This document shows positions 26,963-36,016 of a stretch of DNA of 64,000 nt, one piece after another. The translations under genes were made by a program, and so were the position numbers. The stretch covers positions 124,001 to 188,000 of the forward strand of contig NZ_JACJRU010000006.1 in NCBI RefSeq assembly GCF_014697425.1, read 5' to 3'. The number at the start of each line of letters is the position of its first letter. Position 1 is the first letter of the stretch. This DNA is from Nostoc sp. FACHB-110 (lineage in GTDB: Bacteria; Cyanobacteriota; Cyanobacteriia; Cyanobacteriales; Nostocaceae). The notes below the pieces were generated by a model, which saw only the letters and a program-made list of their open reading frames with translations, made no database searches and was not told the DNA's origin.

Positions 26963-27763
26963 TTAAAATCCATGTACAAATGCACTACCCGCACCTTGGA
27001 ACATTAACCAAGACAAAAAGAAGTTGCTAATAAATATCAGCAGCAACGCCGTCACCACAGCTGTTGTAGTTGATTGTCCCACACCTTTAGCTCCGCCTGT
27101 GGTGGTTAAGCCCCAACTGCAACCAACAACAGCAACTAACATTCCAAAGCAAGCTGCTTTAATCAAGGCACTACAAATATCCCAAGTATCCAGCAAGCTG
27201 CGGGCAGATTCTAAAAATACATTATCTGCAATGCCATATATATTAATGGCAATAATCAATCCACCAAACATCCCGGTGATTAACGACAGCAGCGTTAAAA
27301 TCGGCAGCATTAAGCAACAAGCAATCATCCGTGGAATGACTAAATAATCGATGGGGTCGGTTTTTAACATCAACATAGCATCGATTTGTTCTGTCACCCG
27401 CATAGTCCCGATTTCTGCGGCAAAGGCGGAACCAACGCGTCCAGCTAATACGACAGCTGTAAGTACGGGGGAAAGTTCCCTGGTTAAGGCTACCGCCAGC
27501 ACGCCCCCAACCAGATTTCCTGCGCCAAAGTTAATAAACTCTCGCGCAACTTGAATAGTAAATACCGCCCCAACAAAAATAGCTGTTAACAGGGCGATAA
27601 ACAAAGAGTCTGGCCCTACTGCGGCCATTTGTTCTAATGTGTTCCGCCAATGAATTCTGCCTCGCAACAGGTGTACTATCAGCTGTCCACCTAAAAAAAT
27701 CGCGGCTAACAATCGCTGACCCCATGCTGCTAAACTTGATTTGGATGTTGTACCTTGACTCAA
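26963..27763 (-). CDS. MlaE-family lipid ABC transporter permease
   Basis: A 266-residue membrane protein with about five helices, like the permease of Mla/TGD-type lipid transporters that move phospholipids between membranes (the TGD1 counterpart in plastids). Family signatures: FIALLTAIFVGAVFTIQVAR, ALTRELSPVLTAVVLAGRVG, the following SAFAAEIGTMRVTEQIDAM, and WGLTTTGGAKGVG near the C-terminus. The only start in the right place is TTG 27763, without a strong ribosome binding site. The ATPase and MCE-domain subunits are not nearby. It heads the DUF3119/DUF3086/plsY block. Confidence 0.93.
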   Translation of the reverse strand: MSQGTTSKSSLAAWGQRLLAAIFLGGQLIVHLLRGRIHWRNTLEQMAAVGPDSLFIALLTAIFVGAVFTIQVAREFINFGAGNLVGGVLAVALTRELSPVLTAVVLAGRVGSAFAAEIGTMRVTEQIDAMLMLKTDPIDYLVIPRMIACCLMLPILTLLSLITGMFGGLIIAINIYGIADNVFLESARSLLDTWDICSALIKAACFGMLVAVVGCSWGLTTTGGAKGVGQSTTTAVVTALLLIFISNFFLSWLMFQGAGSAFVHGF

Positions 27764-28162
27764 TGTTTTGTAGCTAACTCGATAATTGCCTTAAGAATAG
27801 CGAAAGTCATCGGTGATTAGTCAAGAGTCAATGAGTTAATCATTTTTTGATTGTTGAAAACTGGTCTAAATCAGGTTCAGGTTAACTTAGTTTAAACTTG
27901 CTCTCATAAAATCACACTTTGCTCATAGTGGCTTTAATTTGTGCTATTTATGAAAGATATACTCAAAGCTTCATCTAGTAAGGATTTGAATAATTGCCAA
28001 GTTTGCACGGAGATAATGCAGCTTGTGTAGTTAATGTCTGTTTTTTTAATGAAAACTTAAGATTTTTGACATATTCACTTTTAAGGGGCGATCGCTCGTA
28101 TTGTAGAAAATGAATAATAGCTGTTTGGCTATTTTGCGATTCCTTCCTGGAGGTTGTCTTCC
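27764..28162. other. Divergent intergenic region
   Basis: About 400 bp between the MlaE-like gene and a small membrane protein gene. Contains TTAGTCAAGAGTCAATGAG (27813-27831), a diverged TTGACYA-type repeat, and one HIP1 site at 28088. A strong GGAGG at 28149-28153 belongs to the next gene. Nothing else is seen. Confidence 0.4.
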
Positions 28163-28459
28163 ATGAATCTTTTGACCAATCTGCTTCGTTCCCTACTAGT
28201 GACGATTATTTTTAGCTTTGTCGCTCCGATGTTGTTTATTGGCGGTACTTTGCTGATATTGTCTTGTCTGGGCTACTTTCCTGGTTTACAAGTAGTCACC
28301 GAAGCAAGTGCCAAGGGTATATTACATTTTCTTGCCATTTTTGGTAGTGGAACTCCTTTACGCGGGTTGTTAATTATCAGCTTAACTTGGAGCTTTGTCG
28401 GAGCTTTGTTTGATACTTATGCTTATTATAGATGTCAAATTTTACGCATAGATTCTTAA
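28163..28459 (+). CDS. Small membrane protein of unknown function
   Basis: A 98-residue protein with two or three hydrophobic segments (about residues 8-40, 55-65 and 67-85). GGAGG at 28149-28153 sits 9 bases before ATG 28163; the in-frame TTG at 28154 touches the ribosome binding site and is rejected. There is no motif I recognise. It stands alone between divergent mlaE-like and sppA, so context is not informative. Confidence 0.6.
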   Translation: MNLLTNLLRSLLVTIIFSFVAPMLFIGGTLLILSCLGYFPGLQVVTEASAKGILHFLAIFGSGTPLRGLLIISLTWSFVGALFDTYAYYRCQILRIDS

Positions 28460-28818
28460 GTAAAGAATCAGCGATCGCTAAGTGATTATCAACAGTAAAT
28501 CAGCCAAAACTCTTGTAGATAAGATAATATGGCAGCTAGACATTTAAATTATTAGCTCGATGCTCGTAAAATAATATAGTTAAATTTAATACATATATTT
28601 GAAAATTCAAAATCATGAGTTGCTCAAAATTAGCAACTAAACTGTTAGAGCATGTATATAAATGAGATGATAAATTTTTAGGTAGCGAGCATTTAGCAAA
28701 GCCTAACATCAAGCCGTCTTTTGATTGTCTACTATAAAATGCTGAATAGCAGAATGTCCATTTATTTGACCTCTGGGCATTTTATAGTGAGATTATATAA
28801 GAGGTTTGTTGACTGCAC
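28460..28818. other. Non-coding stretch upstream of sppA
   Basis: About 360 bp, AT-rich, with one HIP1 site near 28471. No convincing gene or hairpin. It presumably holds the sppA promoter. Confidence 0.4.
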
Positions 28819-29640
28819 ATGGTTTGGCCGTTTAAGTCTAAGTTTCGTAAACAAATTGCTCGGATTGAAATTACGGGTGCGATCGCTAGTGGCACACGCA
28901 AGCGAGTTTTAGAATCATTAAAAACCGTAGAAGAGAAGAAATTTCCTGCCTTACTTTTACGTATTGATAGCCCTGGTGGTACAGTTGGAGACTCCCAAGA
29001 AATTTACAGCGCACTCAAGCGGTTGCGCGAAAAAATCAAAATTGTCGCCAGTTTTGGTAATATTTCCGCTTCAGGTGGTGTCTACATTGGTATGGGAGCC
29101 GAACATATCGTCGCTAACCCGGGAACAATCACCGGGAGCATTGGTGTAATTTTGCGCGGTAATAACTTGGAACGCTTGCTAGAAAAAATTGGTGTTTCCT
29201 TCAAAGTAATCAAATCTGGGCCGTACAAAGATATTTTGGCATTTGATCGGGAATTAACAGAACCAGAACAACATATCTTGCAAGAATTGATTGACACCAG
29301 CTATCAACAGTTTGTGCAAACAGTTGCCGATGCTCGGTCTTTAACAGTAGACACTGTGAGAAGCTTTGCTGATGGCAGGATTTTTACCGGGCAGCAAGCT
29401 TTAGAATTGGGAATTGTAGACCGCCTGGGAACAGAAGAAGAAGCACGTCGCTGGACAGCAGAACTGGTTGGTCTTGACCCCGAAAAAACCCAATGCTTCA
29501 CCTTAGAAGAACCGAAACCATTTTTAAGTCGCTTTCTCCCCGGGAGTCGTCAGGTTTCCTCAAAATTGGGTGCTGGTGCTGACTGGCTGGAATTTGAAAT
29601 GTCTACTAGTGGTCTGCCATTGTGGTTATATAGACCATAA
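28819..29640 (+). CDS. sppA: SppA-type signal peptide peptidase (short form)
   Basis: A 273-residue serine protease of family S49 that degrades cleaved signal peptides; the short form works as an oligomer. The catalytic Ser is in NISASGGVYIGM (about residue 90) and the general base Lys in VIKSGPYKD (about residue 141), the usual Ser-Lys dyad. LLLRIDSPGGTVGDSQEIY and ANPGTITGSIGVI are family signatures. There is no obvious membrane helix, only a short basic N-terminus, so it may be cytosolic or peripheral. aroH follows after 75 bp of heptamer repeat on the same strand. Confidence 0.93.
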   Translation: MVWPFKSKFRKQIARIEITGAIASGTRKRVLESLKTVEEKKFPALLLRIDSPGGTVGDSQEIYSALKRLREKIKIVASFGNISASGGVYIGMGAEHIVANPGTITGSIGVILRGNNLERLLEKIGVSFKVIKSGPYKDILAFDRELTEPEQHILQELIDTSYQQFVQTVADARSLTVDTVRSFADGRIFTGQQALELGIVDRLGTEEEARRWTAELVGLDPEKTQCFTLEEPKPFLSRFLPGSRQVSSKLGAGADWLEFEMSTSGLPLWLYRP

Positions 29641-29648
29641 ATTTTAAT

Positions 29649-29680
29649 AGTCATTGGTCATCAGCCAATGACTATTGACT
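29649..29680. repeat. TTGACYA-family heptamers between sppA and aroH
   Basis: AGTCATTGGTCATCAGCC followed by AATGACTATTGACTG: both orientations of the heptamer are present, so the segment can form a weak stem. Same family as at 14506, 21370 and 55858. Confidence 0.6.
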
Positions 29681-29715
29681 GTTAAGTGTTAACTGAATCA
29701 AGGAGGATTTTTGGC

Positions 29716-30129
29716 GTGGAGTGGCAAATGCGAGCGATTCGTGGAGCAACAACGGTTGCAGAAAACACGATTGAAGCCATGCGAGAAGCGGTAACAGAAC
29801 TGCTAGATGAATTAGAGCAACGAAATCACATTCAACCAGAGGATATGATTAGCGTGACTTTTTCCGTCACACGCGATTTAGATGCGATTTTTCCGGCGGC
29901 GATCGCTAGAAAACGTCCTGGTTGGGATAACGTCGCTATGTTGGATGTACAACAAATGCACGTCGAAGGCAGTTTACAACGCTGCATCCGCTTTTTAATT
30001 CACGCTTATTTGCCTACTTCTGCACCAATTCAACACATTTATTTGCGTCACGCCTCAAATTTGCGTCCAGACTGGAGTTTACCCCAGACTTTACAAAAAT
30101 CACAGTCAGTTATTGAGTCAACAGTTTAG
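29716..30129 (+). CDS. aroH: Chorismate mutase, AroH type
   Basis: A 137-residue enzyme that converts chorismate to prephenate in Phe/Tyr synthesis. Sequence fits the trimeric AroH family: MRAIRGATTVAENT at the N-terminus, TRDLDAIFPAAIAR (with the active-site Arg), LDVQQMHVEGSLQRCIRFL, and the HIYLRHASNLRPD stretch with the conserved Tyr-Leu-Arg. GTG 29716 is the start, because AGGAGG at 29701-29706 lies 9 bases before it; the in-frame upstream codons to 29686 precede that site. No other aromatic biosynthesis gene is nearby. Confidence 0.93.
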   Translation: MEWQMRAIRGATTVAENTIEAMREAVTELLDELEQRNHIQPEDMISVTFSVTRDLDAIFPAAIARKRPGWDNVAMLDVQQMHVEGSLQRCIRFLIHAYLPTSAPIQHIYLRHASNLRPDWSLPQTLQKSQSVIESTV

Positions 30130-30143
30130 ATTGCTCCAGCAGC

Positions 30144-31244
30144 TTATTTTTGACTTTGTTGAAAACTAATTTCCTGAGAGTTTACAGGGACAAAACCAGC
30201 CTGTGCGATCGCCTGTTGTCCTTGGTCAGTTAGCAACAGTTTGGCATAGGCTTCTCCGGCTTGCTGTTCTCGTCCTTGATTTTGCTTAACAATTACATAC
30301 AACGCAGAAATCAGAGGGTAACTGCCATTTTGGATAACTTTGATATTGAGGCGATTTCTTTGTTGTGGACACTGATTGGACGGCGTTACTGGTTCGCTAT
30401 AAAGAGAAACCAGTTTTTGAGAAGTCAAACCCAAGGGTAGTAACTTGGCATTACACTGATAGACTACTCCTCTGGCAGAAGCATAATATAAACTGCCAGG
30501 AGTTGTTTTGATGCGTCTTAGTGCTTCGGTTGTGGAATAAACATACTGGACGCGTGAACTCAAACTTTGCTTGTCAGCAGATTTATCAGGAAACAATAAT
30601 GTATCTGCATTTTCCGGCGATTGAGACAAAGGAACAATCGGCAGATTTGGCCCACCTACTTGTTGCCAATTAGTAATTTGTCCCAGGTAAATTTGCTGCA
30701 ATTGGTTCACAGTTAAACCAGAAACTGGAAGTTCGGGATTAACTACTACCCCTACTGCATCAAGACCTACTTGACGTTGTGCAAGTTTTAACCCTTGTTT
30801 TTGCGCCTGGGTTTGTTCTGCGGAACTCAGAGGCCGGGAAGATTCTGTAAAGTCTAATTTTCCTTCCAGCAACATTTTAATGCCTGTACCAGAACCAGGA
30901 CTTCCCACGGCGGGATTTACGTAAACTAATTGAAATTCTGGGCGAATATGTTGGATTTGTGAATTGACGAGTTGTCGAATCGGCGCCCAAGCTGTACTTC
31001 CCCCATAATTGAAAGTATCCATCGGTACGTTAGGTACGCCGGCAAAGCTTGAGCCAGTGCGGTTAGTTCCCGGAAACTGCTGAGAAGCAGACACCGCATA
31101 ATCATGATCGTAAGTACGCGGCCTTAACCAGAACCACAGACCGCCAATAACTACCAGCGTCATCACTTTTCCAATGATCAAGCCTCTGATCATTTGAATC
31201 GCGTCTGTGCTGAGTGAAGCAGATTTTCTGCTAGTTTTGCTCAT
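30144..31244 (-). CDS. PstS-like substrate-binding protein, membrane anchored
   Basis: A 366-residue protein with an uncleaved N-terminal membrane helix (about 24-42, VMTLVVIGGLWFWL) and a PBP-type domain. Phosphate-binding family signatures are visible: the SPGSGTGIKMLLEGKLDFTE stretch, SSRPLSSAEQ, and the final TDQGQQAIAQAGFVPV. Four cysteines or fewer, no lipobox. The pstABC genes are absent, so it is probably not part of a standard phosphate transporter. It is divergent from a Ser/Thr kinase gene 106 bp away; such PstS-like proteins often accompany cyanobacterial kinases and may sense a ligand. The ligand is unknown. Confidence 0.85.
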   Translation of the reverse strand: MSKTSRKSASLSTDAIQMIRGLIIGKVMTLVVIGGLWFWLRPRTYDHDYAVSASQQFPGTNRTGSSFAGVPNVPMDTFNYGGSTAWAPIRQLVNSQIQHIRPEFQLVYVNPAVGSPGSGTGIKMLLEGKLDFTESSRPLSSAEQTQAQKQGLKLAQRQVGLDAVGVVVNPELPVSGLTVNQLQQIYLGQITNWQQVGGPNLPIVPLSQSPENADTLLFPDKSADKQSLSSRVQYVYSTTEALRRIKTTPGSLYYASARGVVYQCNAKLLPLGLTSQKLVSLYSEPVTPSNQCPQQRNRLNIKVIQNGSYPLISALYVIVKQNQGREQQAGEAYAKLLLTDQGQQAIAQAGFVPVNSQEISFQQSQK

Positions 31245-31350
31245 TTAAATTTAAATTTATATAAAGTATTTTCTAATAAAAACTATATATTAAATCTATA
31301 TGTGAATGCACTTAAGTAAGATTACCGAAACTAACCGTTAGGTTCATCAT

Positions 31351-32484
31351 ATGATGTTAACTAAGCTACTAGGAGAACGTTACCAGGTTGTGCAAGTTTT
31401 GAGCCAAGGAATGTTTTGTAAAACTTACATAGCCAGAGATACATTGCTGCCTGATCACCCTACTTGTGTGGTCAAACATTTTTTACCTAGTAGTGAAATA
31501 TTGATTTCAGAAAATATCCGTCAAAGACTATTTAAGCGAGAAATAGCTGCTTTAGAAAAATTGGGTGATTATGATTTAGTTCCCCATCTTTTGGCTTATT
31601 TTGAGGATGAACGAGAATTTTATTTAGTCCAAAAATTTATTGCCGGACACACCTTAAGTGCAGAACTTCATCCTGGTTATCGCTGGGGTGAAAGTAAAGT
31701 GATTCAACTGTTACAAGAGGTTTTAGAAATTCTTAAATTTATCCATACTCAAGGGTTAATCCATCGAGATGTCAAGCCCAGCAATATTATCAGGAGACAA
31801 CAAGATCAGCGTTTGGTTTTGATTGATTTTGGTGCAGTTAAGCCAATTTTGACGCAATTAATTAAAGACCCAAAAAATTCTTTATCTGTTGAACATTCTA
31901 CAATTGCGATCGGAACCCCAGGCTATATGCCTAGCGAACAACAGCGAGGTAGACCACAACCAAGCAGCGATATTTATGCCTTAGGGATGATTGCTATTCA
32001 AGCACTTACAGGTAAACATCCTACACAATTATTAGAAGATAATCAAACAGGAGAAGTTGTTTGGGAACATTTAGCTGAAATTAATCTGGAGTTAGCTGTA
32101 GTAATTAACAAAATGGTTAGTTACAACTTTCAAGACAGATACAAATCAGCAACCGAAGTCTTAGAAGCAATACAACCATTTTTGCATTTAAAAACTGCCA
32201 TCAAAGATACAGATTCTACTCTGATTTCACCATTAAATCCTCAAGAGGCTTTATTTCCAGATCAGACTCATCCAATTGTTCCATTTTCCCACGCTCAGAC
32301 AAATAAGCTGGATATTTCTGAAGTTACTAAAAAATATCCTATGATTATAGGGTTAGTAATTGGAGTAGTTTCGGGATTGATTCTGTTGCTAGTAAGTTAC
32401 TGGTCTATACAGTTAATCATTTTTCCAGAAAATAAAATTCAAAATTCTCTACCGAGAAAATCAGGCATTACTTATGAGCTTTGA
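31351..32484 (+). CDS. Serine/threonine kinase with atypical glycine loop and C-terminal membrane helix
   Basis: A 377-residue Hanks-type kinase. The catalytic motifs are intact: K42 in VVKHF, HRDVKPSN with H138, DFG at 159-161. The glycine loop reads LSQGMFCKTY (17-26), where the first and third glycines of GxGxxG are Ser and Cys, so nucleotide binding may be weak. One C-terminal hydrophobic segment (about 331-357) anchors it. Its 3' end overlaps the histidine kinase gene by 24 bp, tail to tail. It is divergent from a PstS-like gene. It could be active or a degenerate regulatory kinase; which is unclear. Confidence 0.88.
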   Translation: MMLTKLLGERYQVVQVLSQGMFCKTYIARDTLLPDHPTCVVKHFLPSSEILISENIRQRLFKREIAALEKLGDYDLVPHLLAYFEDEREFYLVQKFIAGHTLSAELHPGYRWGESKVIQLLQEVLEILKFIHTQGLIHRDVKPSNIIRRQQDQRLVLIDFGAVKPILTQLIKDPKNSLSVEHSTIAIGTPGYMPSEQQRGRPQPSSDIYALGMIAIQALTGKHPTQLLEDNQTGEVVWEHLAEINLELAVVINKMVSYNFQDRYKSATEVLEAIQPFLHLKTAIKDTDSTLISPLNPQEALFPDQTHPIVPFSHAQTNKLDISEVTKKYPMIIGLVIGVVSGLILLLVSYWSIQLIIFPENKIQNSLPRKSGITYEL

Positions 32485-34389
32485 GAAATTTGAATGCTGA
32501 TAAATCGGAATCTCTATAAAAAATTTTGTACCTGCTTGTGGCTGAGACTCAAACCAAAGCTTGCCGTGATGTTTTTCGTTAATAATTTGATAGCTAATTG
32601 ATAATCCTAAGCCTGTACCTTTACCAACAGGTTTAGTTGTAAAGAAAGGATCAAATAATTTTGATTTGTTTTTTTCGGGAATACCAATACCATTATCAGC
32701 TATGGTAATCATGATAGAATTATTTGATTTTATCTGCGTTTGAATCAAGATAGTTTTAGGCTGATTTCTTATCTCTGGGTTTCTAGCTTTGTAGCTATTT
32801 TCTTCTAAGCTATCAATAGCATTGATTAATAAATTCATAAATACTTGGTTGAGTTGCCCAGCATAGCATTCAACTAATGGTAACTGTGCATATTCTTTAA
32901 TAACTTCAATCTCTTTTCTAGTGGAATTAGCTTTAATTCGATGTTGCAAAATCATTAAGGTGTTATCTATACCTTCGTGAATATTCACAGCTTTAAATTC
33001 TGCTTCATCTAATCGGGAAAAGTTACGCAGCGATTTGACAATTTCCCGAATCCTCGTCGTACCAATCTCCATTGAATAGATAACTTTGTTCAAGTCTTCG
33101 TACAGAAATTCTATTTCAATTTCATCAACTTCTGCTTGTAACGCTTTAGGTGGATTGGGATAATGTTGTTGATAGGATTGAATTAATCTTACTAAGTCTT
33201 GAGTATATCCTCTGACATGATTGAGGTTTCCATAAATAAAACTGACTGGATTGTTAATTTCGTGGGCTACACCTGCTACCATTTGTCCCAAAGCTGACAT
33301 TTTTTCCGTTTGTACTATTTGAGATTGAGTACGATGTAACTCTTCTAGGGTGTGTTGCAGACGTTGATTATTTTCTCTTAATTCTTGAGTGCGTTCGGCG
33401 ACTTGATTTTCTAAGGTTTGACTGTAGGCTTCTAACTGTTGGTTGGCTTGTTGCTGTTTGGCTAATAGGTGATTAATGGCGTAAATTAGTTGATTAAACG
33501 AGGTAGCTAAAACACCAACTTCATCCTCGCAAGTTATGGCTACTTGCTGATCAAAATCAGAATTGAGGATTGAAGTTTGTACTACATTTGTCAGATTTTG
33601 AAGCGGTTGAGCGATCGCTCGACTGGTGTAAAATGCCAACAAAGCGGCAATCATCACAGATAATAGCAGGCTGGTAATAATAATTTGCGATCGCAGTTTT
33701 TGTGCAGATTTGATGATGCTAGCTGCTTCAGCATACTCGCTAGCAGCACGGTCAACCATCTGCGTCAAGTCATCAGAGAATCGATTAATTTGAAATACTT
33801 CTGGACTATTACTAAAGCTAATGAGTTTCTGTTTTGCTGTCTCAATATATTCTGGCTGGACATTGTTTAAATTAAGGGAATTCAGCAATTCTTCAACTTT
33901 GAGTAAATATGCTTCTGGAACCCCTTGGTAAGTCTGCATAAAATTTTCGACTTTAGCAATTTCCTCATCCGAATCATACTTGGGGTCTGGTTTTCCTTCC
34001 GCAACTTGCAAAGCTAACCAGGCTTTTTTAAATTCAACAATAGATGTTTTGAGTTCAAAATATTCTTGCTGTAAAAGTTTGGGATTACCTAGTAAAGCAA
34101 CTAGTTGTTGTCTTTTGTTGCGTGTTGTGAGTTCAGCAATTTTTAGGTTGTTGACTAGCCTAATCTCCTGAAGCGCGTCTTCTTGCGATTCAATTGCGAC
34201 TTGATTGTAATAATCTCCCAGCTGCAAACCTCCACAGGTTCCCAAAACTGCCACACTTAAAGCAATTCCATATCCGCAAGCAATTTTTTGTCCTACCTTT
34301 AAACGGTGCGGCCACGAAAGAATTTTTGAGTAAGAAAGTGTTTTCCAATCAGACTTTCGGACTGATGAGCTTGAGTTGAGAGCAGCCAT
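32461..34389 (-). CDS. Membrane sensor histidine kinase with HAMP domain
   Basis: A 642-residue two-component sensor. Two membrane helices (about 40-56 and 238-258) frame a helical extracytoplasmic sensor domain of about 180 residues. A HAMP domain ([12 protein letters not shown] onward), a long coiled coil ([20 protein letters not shown]), the HisKA box with the phospho-acceptor His in [12 protein letters not shown], and the HATPase boxes (N in [30 protein letters not shown]) follow. No response regulator is adjacent, as is common for cyanobacterial hybrid systems. The 3' end overlaps the convergent Ser/Thr kinase gene by 24 bp. The signal is unknown. Confidence 0.95.
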   Translation of the reverse strand: MAALNSSSSVRKSDWKTLSYSKILSWPHRLKVGQKIACGYGIALSVAVLGTCGGLQLGDYYNQVAIESQEDALQEIRLVNNLKIAELTTRNKRQQLVALLGNPKLLQQEYFELKTSIVEFKKAWLALQVAEGKPDPKYDSDEEIAKVENFMQTYQGVPEAYLLKVEELLNSLNLNNVQPEYIETAKQKLISFSNSPEVFQINRFSDDLTQMVDRAASEYAEAASIIKSAQKLRSQIIITSLLLSVMIAALLAFYTSRAIAQPLQNLTNVVQTSILNSDFDQQVAITCEDEVGVLATSFNQLIYAINHLLAKQQQANQQLEAYSQTLENQVAERTQELRENNQRLQHTLEELHRTQSQIVQTEKMSALGQMVAGVAHEINNPVSFIYGNLNHVRGYTQDLVRLIQSYQQHYPNPPKALQAEVDEIEIEFLYEDLNKVIYSMEIGTTRIREIVKSLRNFSRLDEAEFKAVNIHEGIDNTLMILQHRIKANSTRKEIEVIKEYAQLPLVECYAGQLNQVFMNLLINAIDSLEENSYKARNPEIRNQPKTILIQTQIKSNNSIMITIADNGIGIPEKNKSKLFDPFFTTKPVGKGTGLGLSISYQIINEKHHGKLWFESQPQAGTKFFIEIPIYQHSNFSKLISNA

Positions 34390-34709
34390 ATCTAAGAGTT
34401 TTAGGATAGTAGGTTATCCGCACTTTAAGCTAATATGATGACAAGTTTGACTTAAAGTGATTAAGCCTATTATTCCCAGTAGCTATTTATAATTACTCAA
34501 GATTCATCAGTATTATTATGTGATTTTAATCACTCAATATTTATCATGATTGTGCTTGAGATTGCTGGTATGTATGAGTTTATCAGTCTAATATTAGCAG
34601 GTACTTATACCACTTTGAACTTTATAAGATTTAAGTCAGAATTCAGCACTCAGGAGTCAGAATAGTTCTGGATGCTTCTACTCTTCTGATTCCTGAATCG
34701 CGCCTTGAT
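34390..34709. other. Non-coding stretch upstream of the histidine kinase gene
   Basis: About 320 bp that includes the histidine kinase promoter and the 3' flank of crtR. I see AT-rich sequence and no gene, hairpin or clear operator. Confidence 0.4.
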
Positions 34710-35603
34710 TTATTCTTTGGAGTGATGAAAGCGAATGCCTAAAAAAATGTCATAAACAAATTCCCAAAAATCTTTTTTTTGTAATAATCCTGATGTTTGG
34801 TAACAACCTTTTTCATCCAAAAGCGGTTTCATTTTATAGTATGCAGGCTGATAGTTATACCAAGGAATCGAAGGCCATAAATGATGCACTAAATGATAGT
34901 TCTGCCCCATAATCAAGATGTTTAAAAATGGGTTGGGGTAGACACGGGCATTTTTCCAGCGATCGCGTTCTACAAATGGGCGATGTGGCAGATAATCAAA
35001 AAATAGTCCTAGTGCTATGCCAACTATGAATGCTGGGATAAACCAAAAATTCAGGATGTAACCTAAAAAGTGATACTGAATTGAGATATAAAAAATACTC
35101 ACGACAATCAAGCGGCTAATAAACCACTCCCATAGCTCATACTTGCGCCAAAGTTGCCGTTTAAAGAAAAACACTTCATGGTACAAAAAGCGTACAGCAA
35201 TCAACCACAAAGGCCCACCCGTCGAAACATAATGGTCTGGGTCATCTTTAGGGTGATTGACATGAGCGTGATGCTGTAAATGTACCCGCGTAAATACAGG
35301 AAAAGCAAAAGCTAACATCAACGCACTACCATGACCTAAAATGGCATTGATGACGCGGTTACGATGCGCCGATTGATGGCAAGCATCGTGAATCACTGTT
35401 CCTGAACAATGTAAGGCTAAAGTGTTAGTACAGAAACACAACCAGTGTGGCCATGCCCACAACCAGTAGCCAAAATTCGATAACACTAGCATTGTCACTG
35501 CTGCTAAAAATAGCAGCATTGTGGGGCTAAAATTACCGGCAGGCTCTAAAAACTCCTTGGGCGGGACTTTTAATGTTTTTTGTTCTGCCTCCAACGCCAG
35601 CAT
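34710..35603 (-). CDS. crtR: Beta-carotene hydroxylase CrtR
   Basis: A 297-residue membrane di-iron enzyme that hydroxylates beta-ionone rings to make zeaxanthin and related xanthophylls. The histidine boxes are complete: HDACHQSAH, HLQHHAHVNH, and NYHLVHHLWP near the C-terminus. FDYLPHRPF and YHEVFFFKRQLWRKYELWEW closely resemble CrtR of Synechocystis as I remember it. ATG 35603 is chosen because GAGGAG lies 6 bases upstream; the longer frame to TTG 35624 has none. Monocistronic. The substrate range (beta-carotene, myxol or echinenone) cannot be told from sequence. Confidence 0.94.
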   Translation of the reverse strand: MLALEAEQKTLKVPPKEFLEPAGNFSPTMLLFLAAVTMLVLSNFGYWLWAWPHWLCFCTNTLALHCSGTVIHDACHQSAHRNRVINAILGHGSALMLAFAFPVFTRVHLQHHAHVNHPKDDPDHYVSTGGPLWLIAVRFLYHEVFFFKRQLWRKYELWEWFISRLIVVSIFYISIQYHFLGYILNFWFIPAFIVGIALGLFFDYLPHRPFVERDRWKNARVYPNPFLNILIMGQNYHLVHHLWPSIPWYNYQPAYYKMKPLLDEKGCYQTSGLLQKKDFWEFVYDIFLGIRFHHSKE

Positions 35604-36016
35604 TCTTAACTCCTCGTTTACCAAACATTACGAATATACGATAAATATTAGTGAACAATAAAGTTTTACAAAGTTTTGTATAGCAATATTTATCTGCATA
35701 TTTTGATAAATGACGTTATCATTCCAGACGAAACCCAAGTATTTGCTGATGCAGTAGGGTGTGTCACTCAAATCCCCAGTAGTGGATATCAATAAATCAA
35801 CCCTGGGAAAGAGGACACCAAGATTAGTGTACGATAGCTATTCTGTCCTCTAGTTCCTATGGAAAATCAGAGGGAAAAATAAGTAATCATTTGTCTAATT
35901 CCACTCTTTATCTGCCCCTCGCTAACTGCTTAAATTGATTGATGTGGCAGTAACGGAATACAGCATCTCCCTTAACTTACTATGACTGCTTAATAAGCTC
36001 CCTAAACTCAGCCCCT
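35604..36016. other. Divergent region upstream of crtR and pyk
   Basis: About 410 bp. An inverted repeat AGAGGACA (35810-35817) and TGTCCTCT (35844-35851) with a 26-base loop lies about 165 bp before pyk; it could form a leader structure. Otherwise no gene or known element is seen. Confidence 0.45.
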
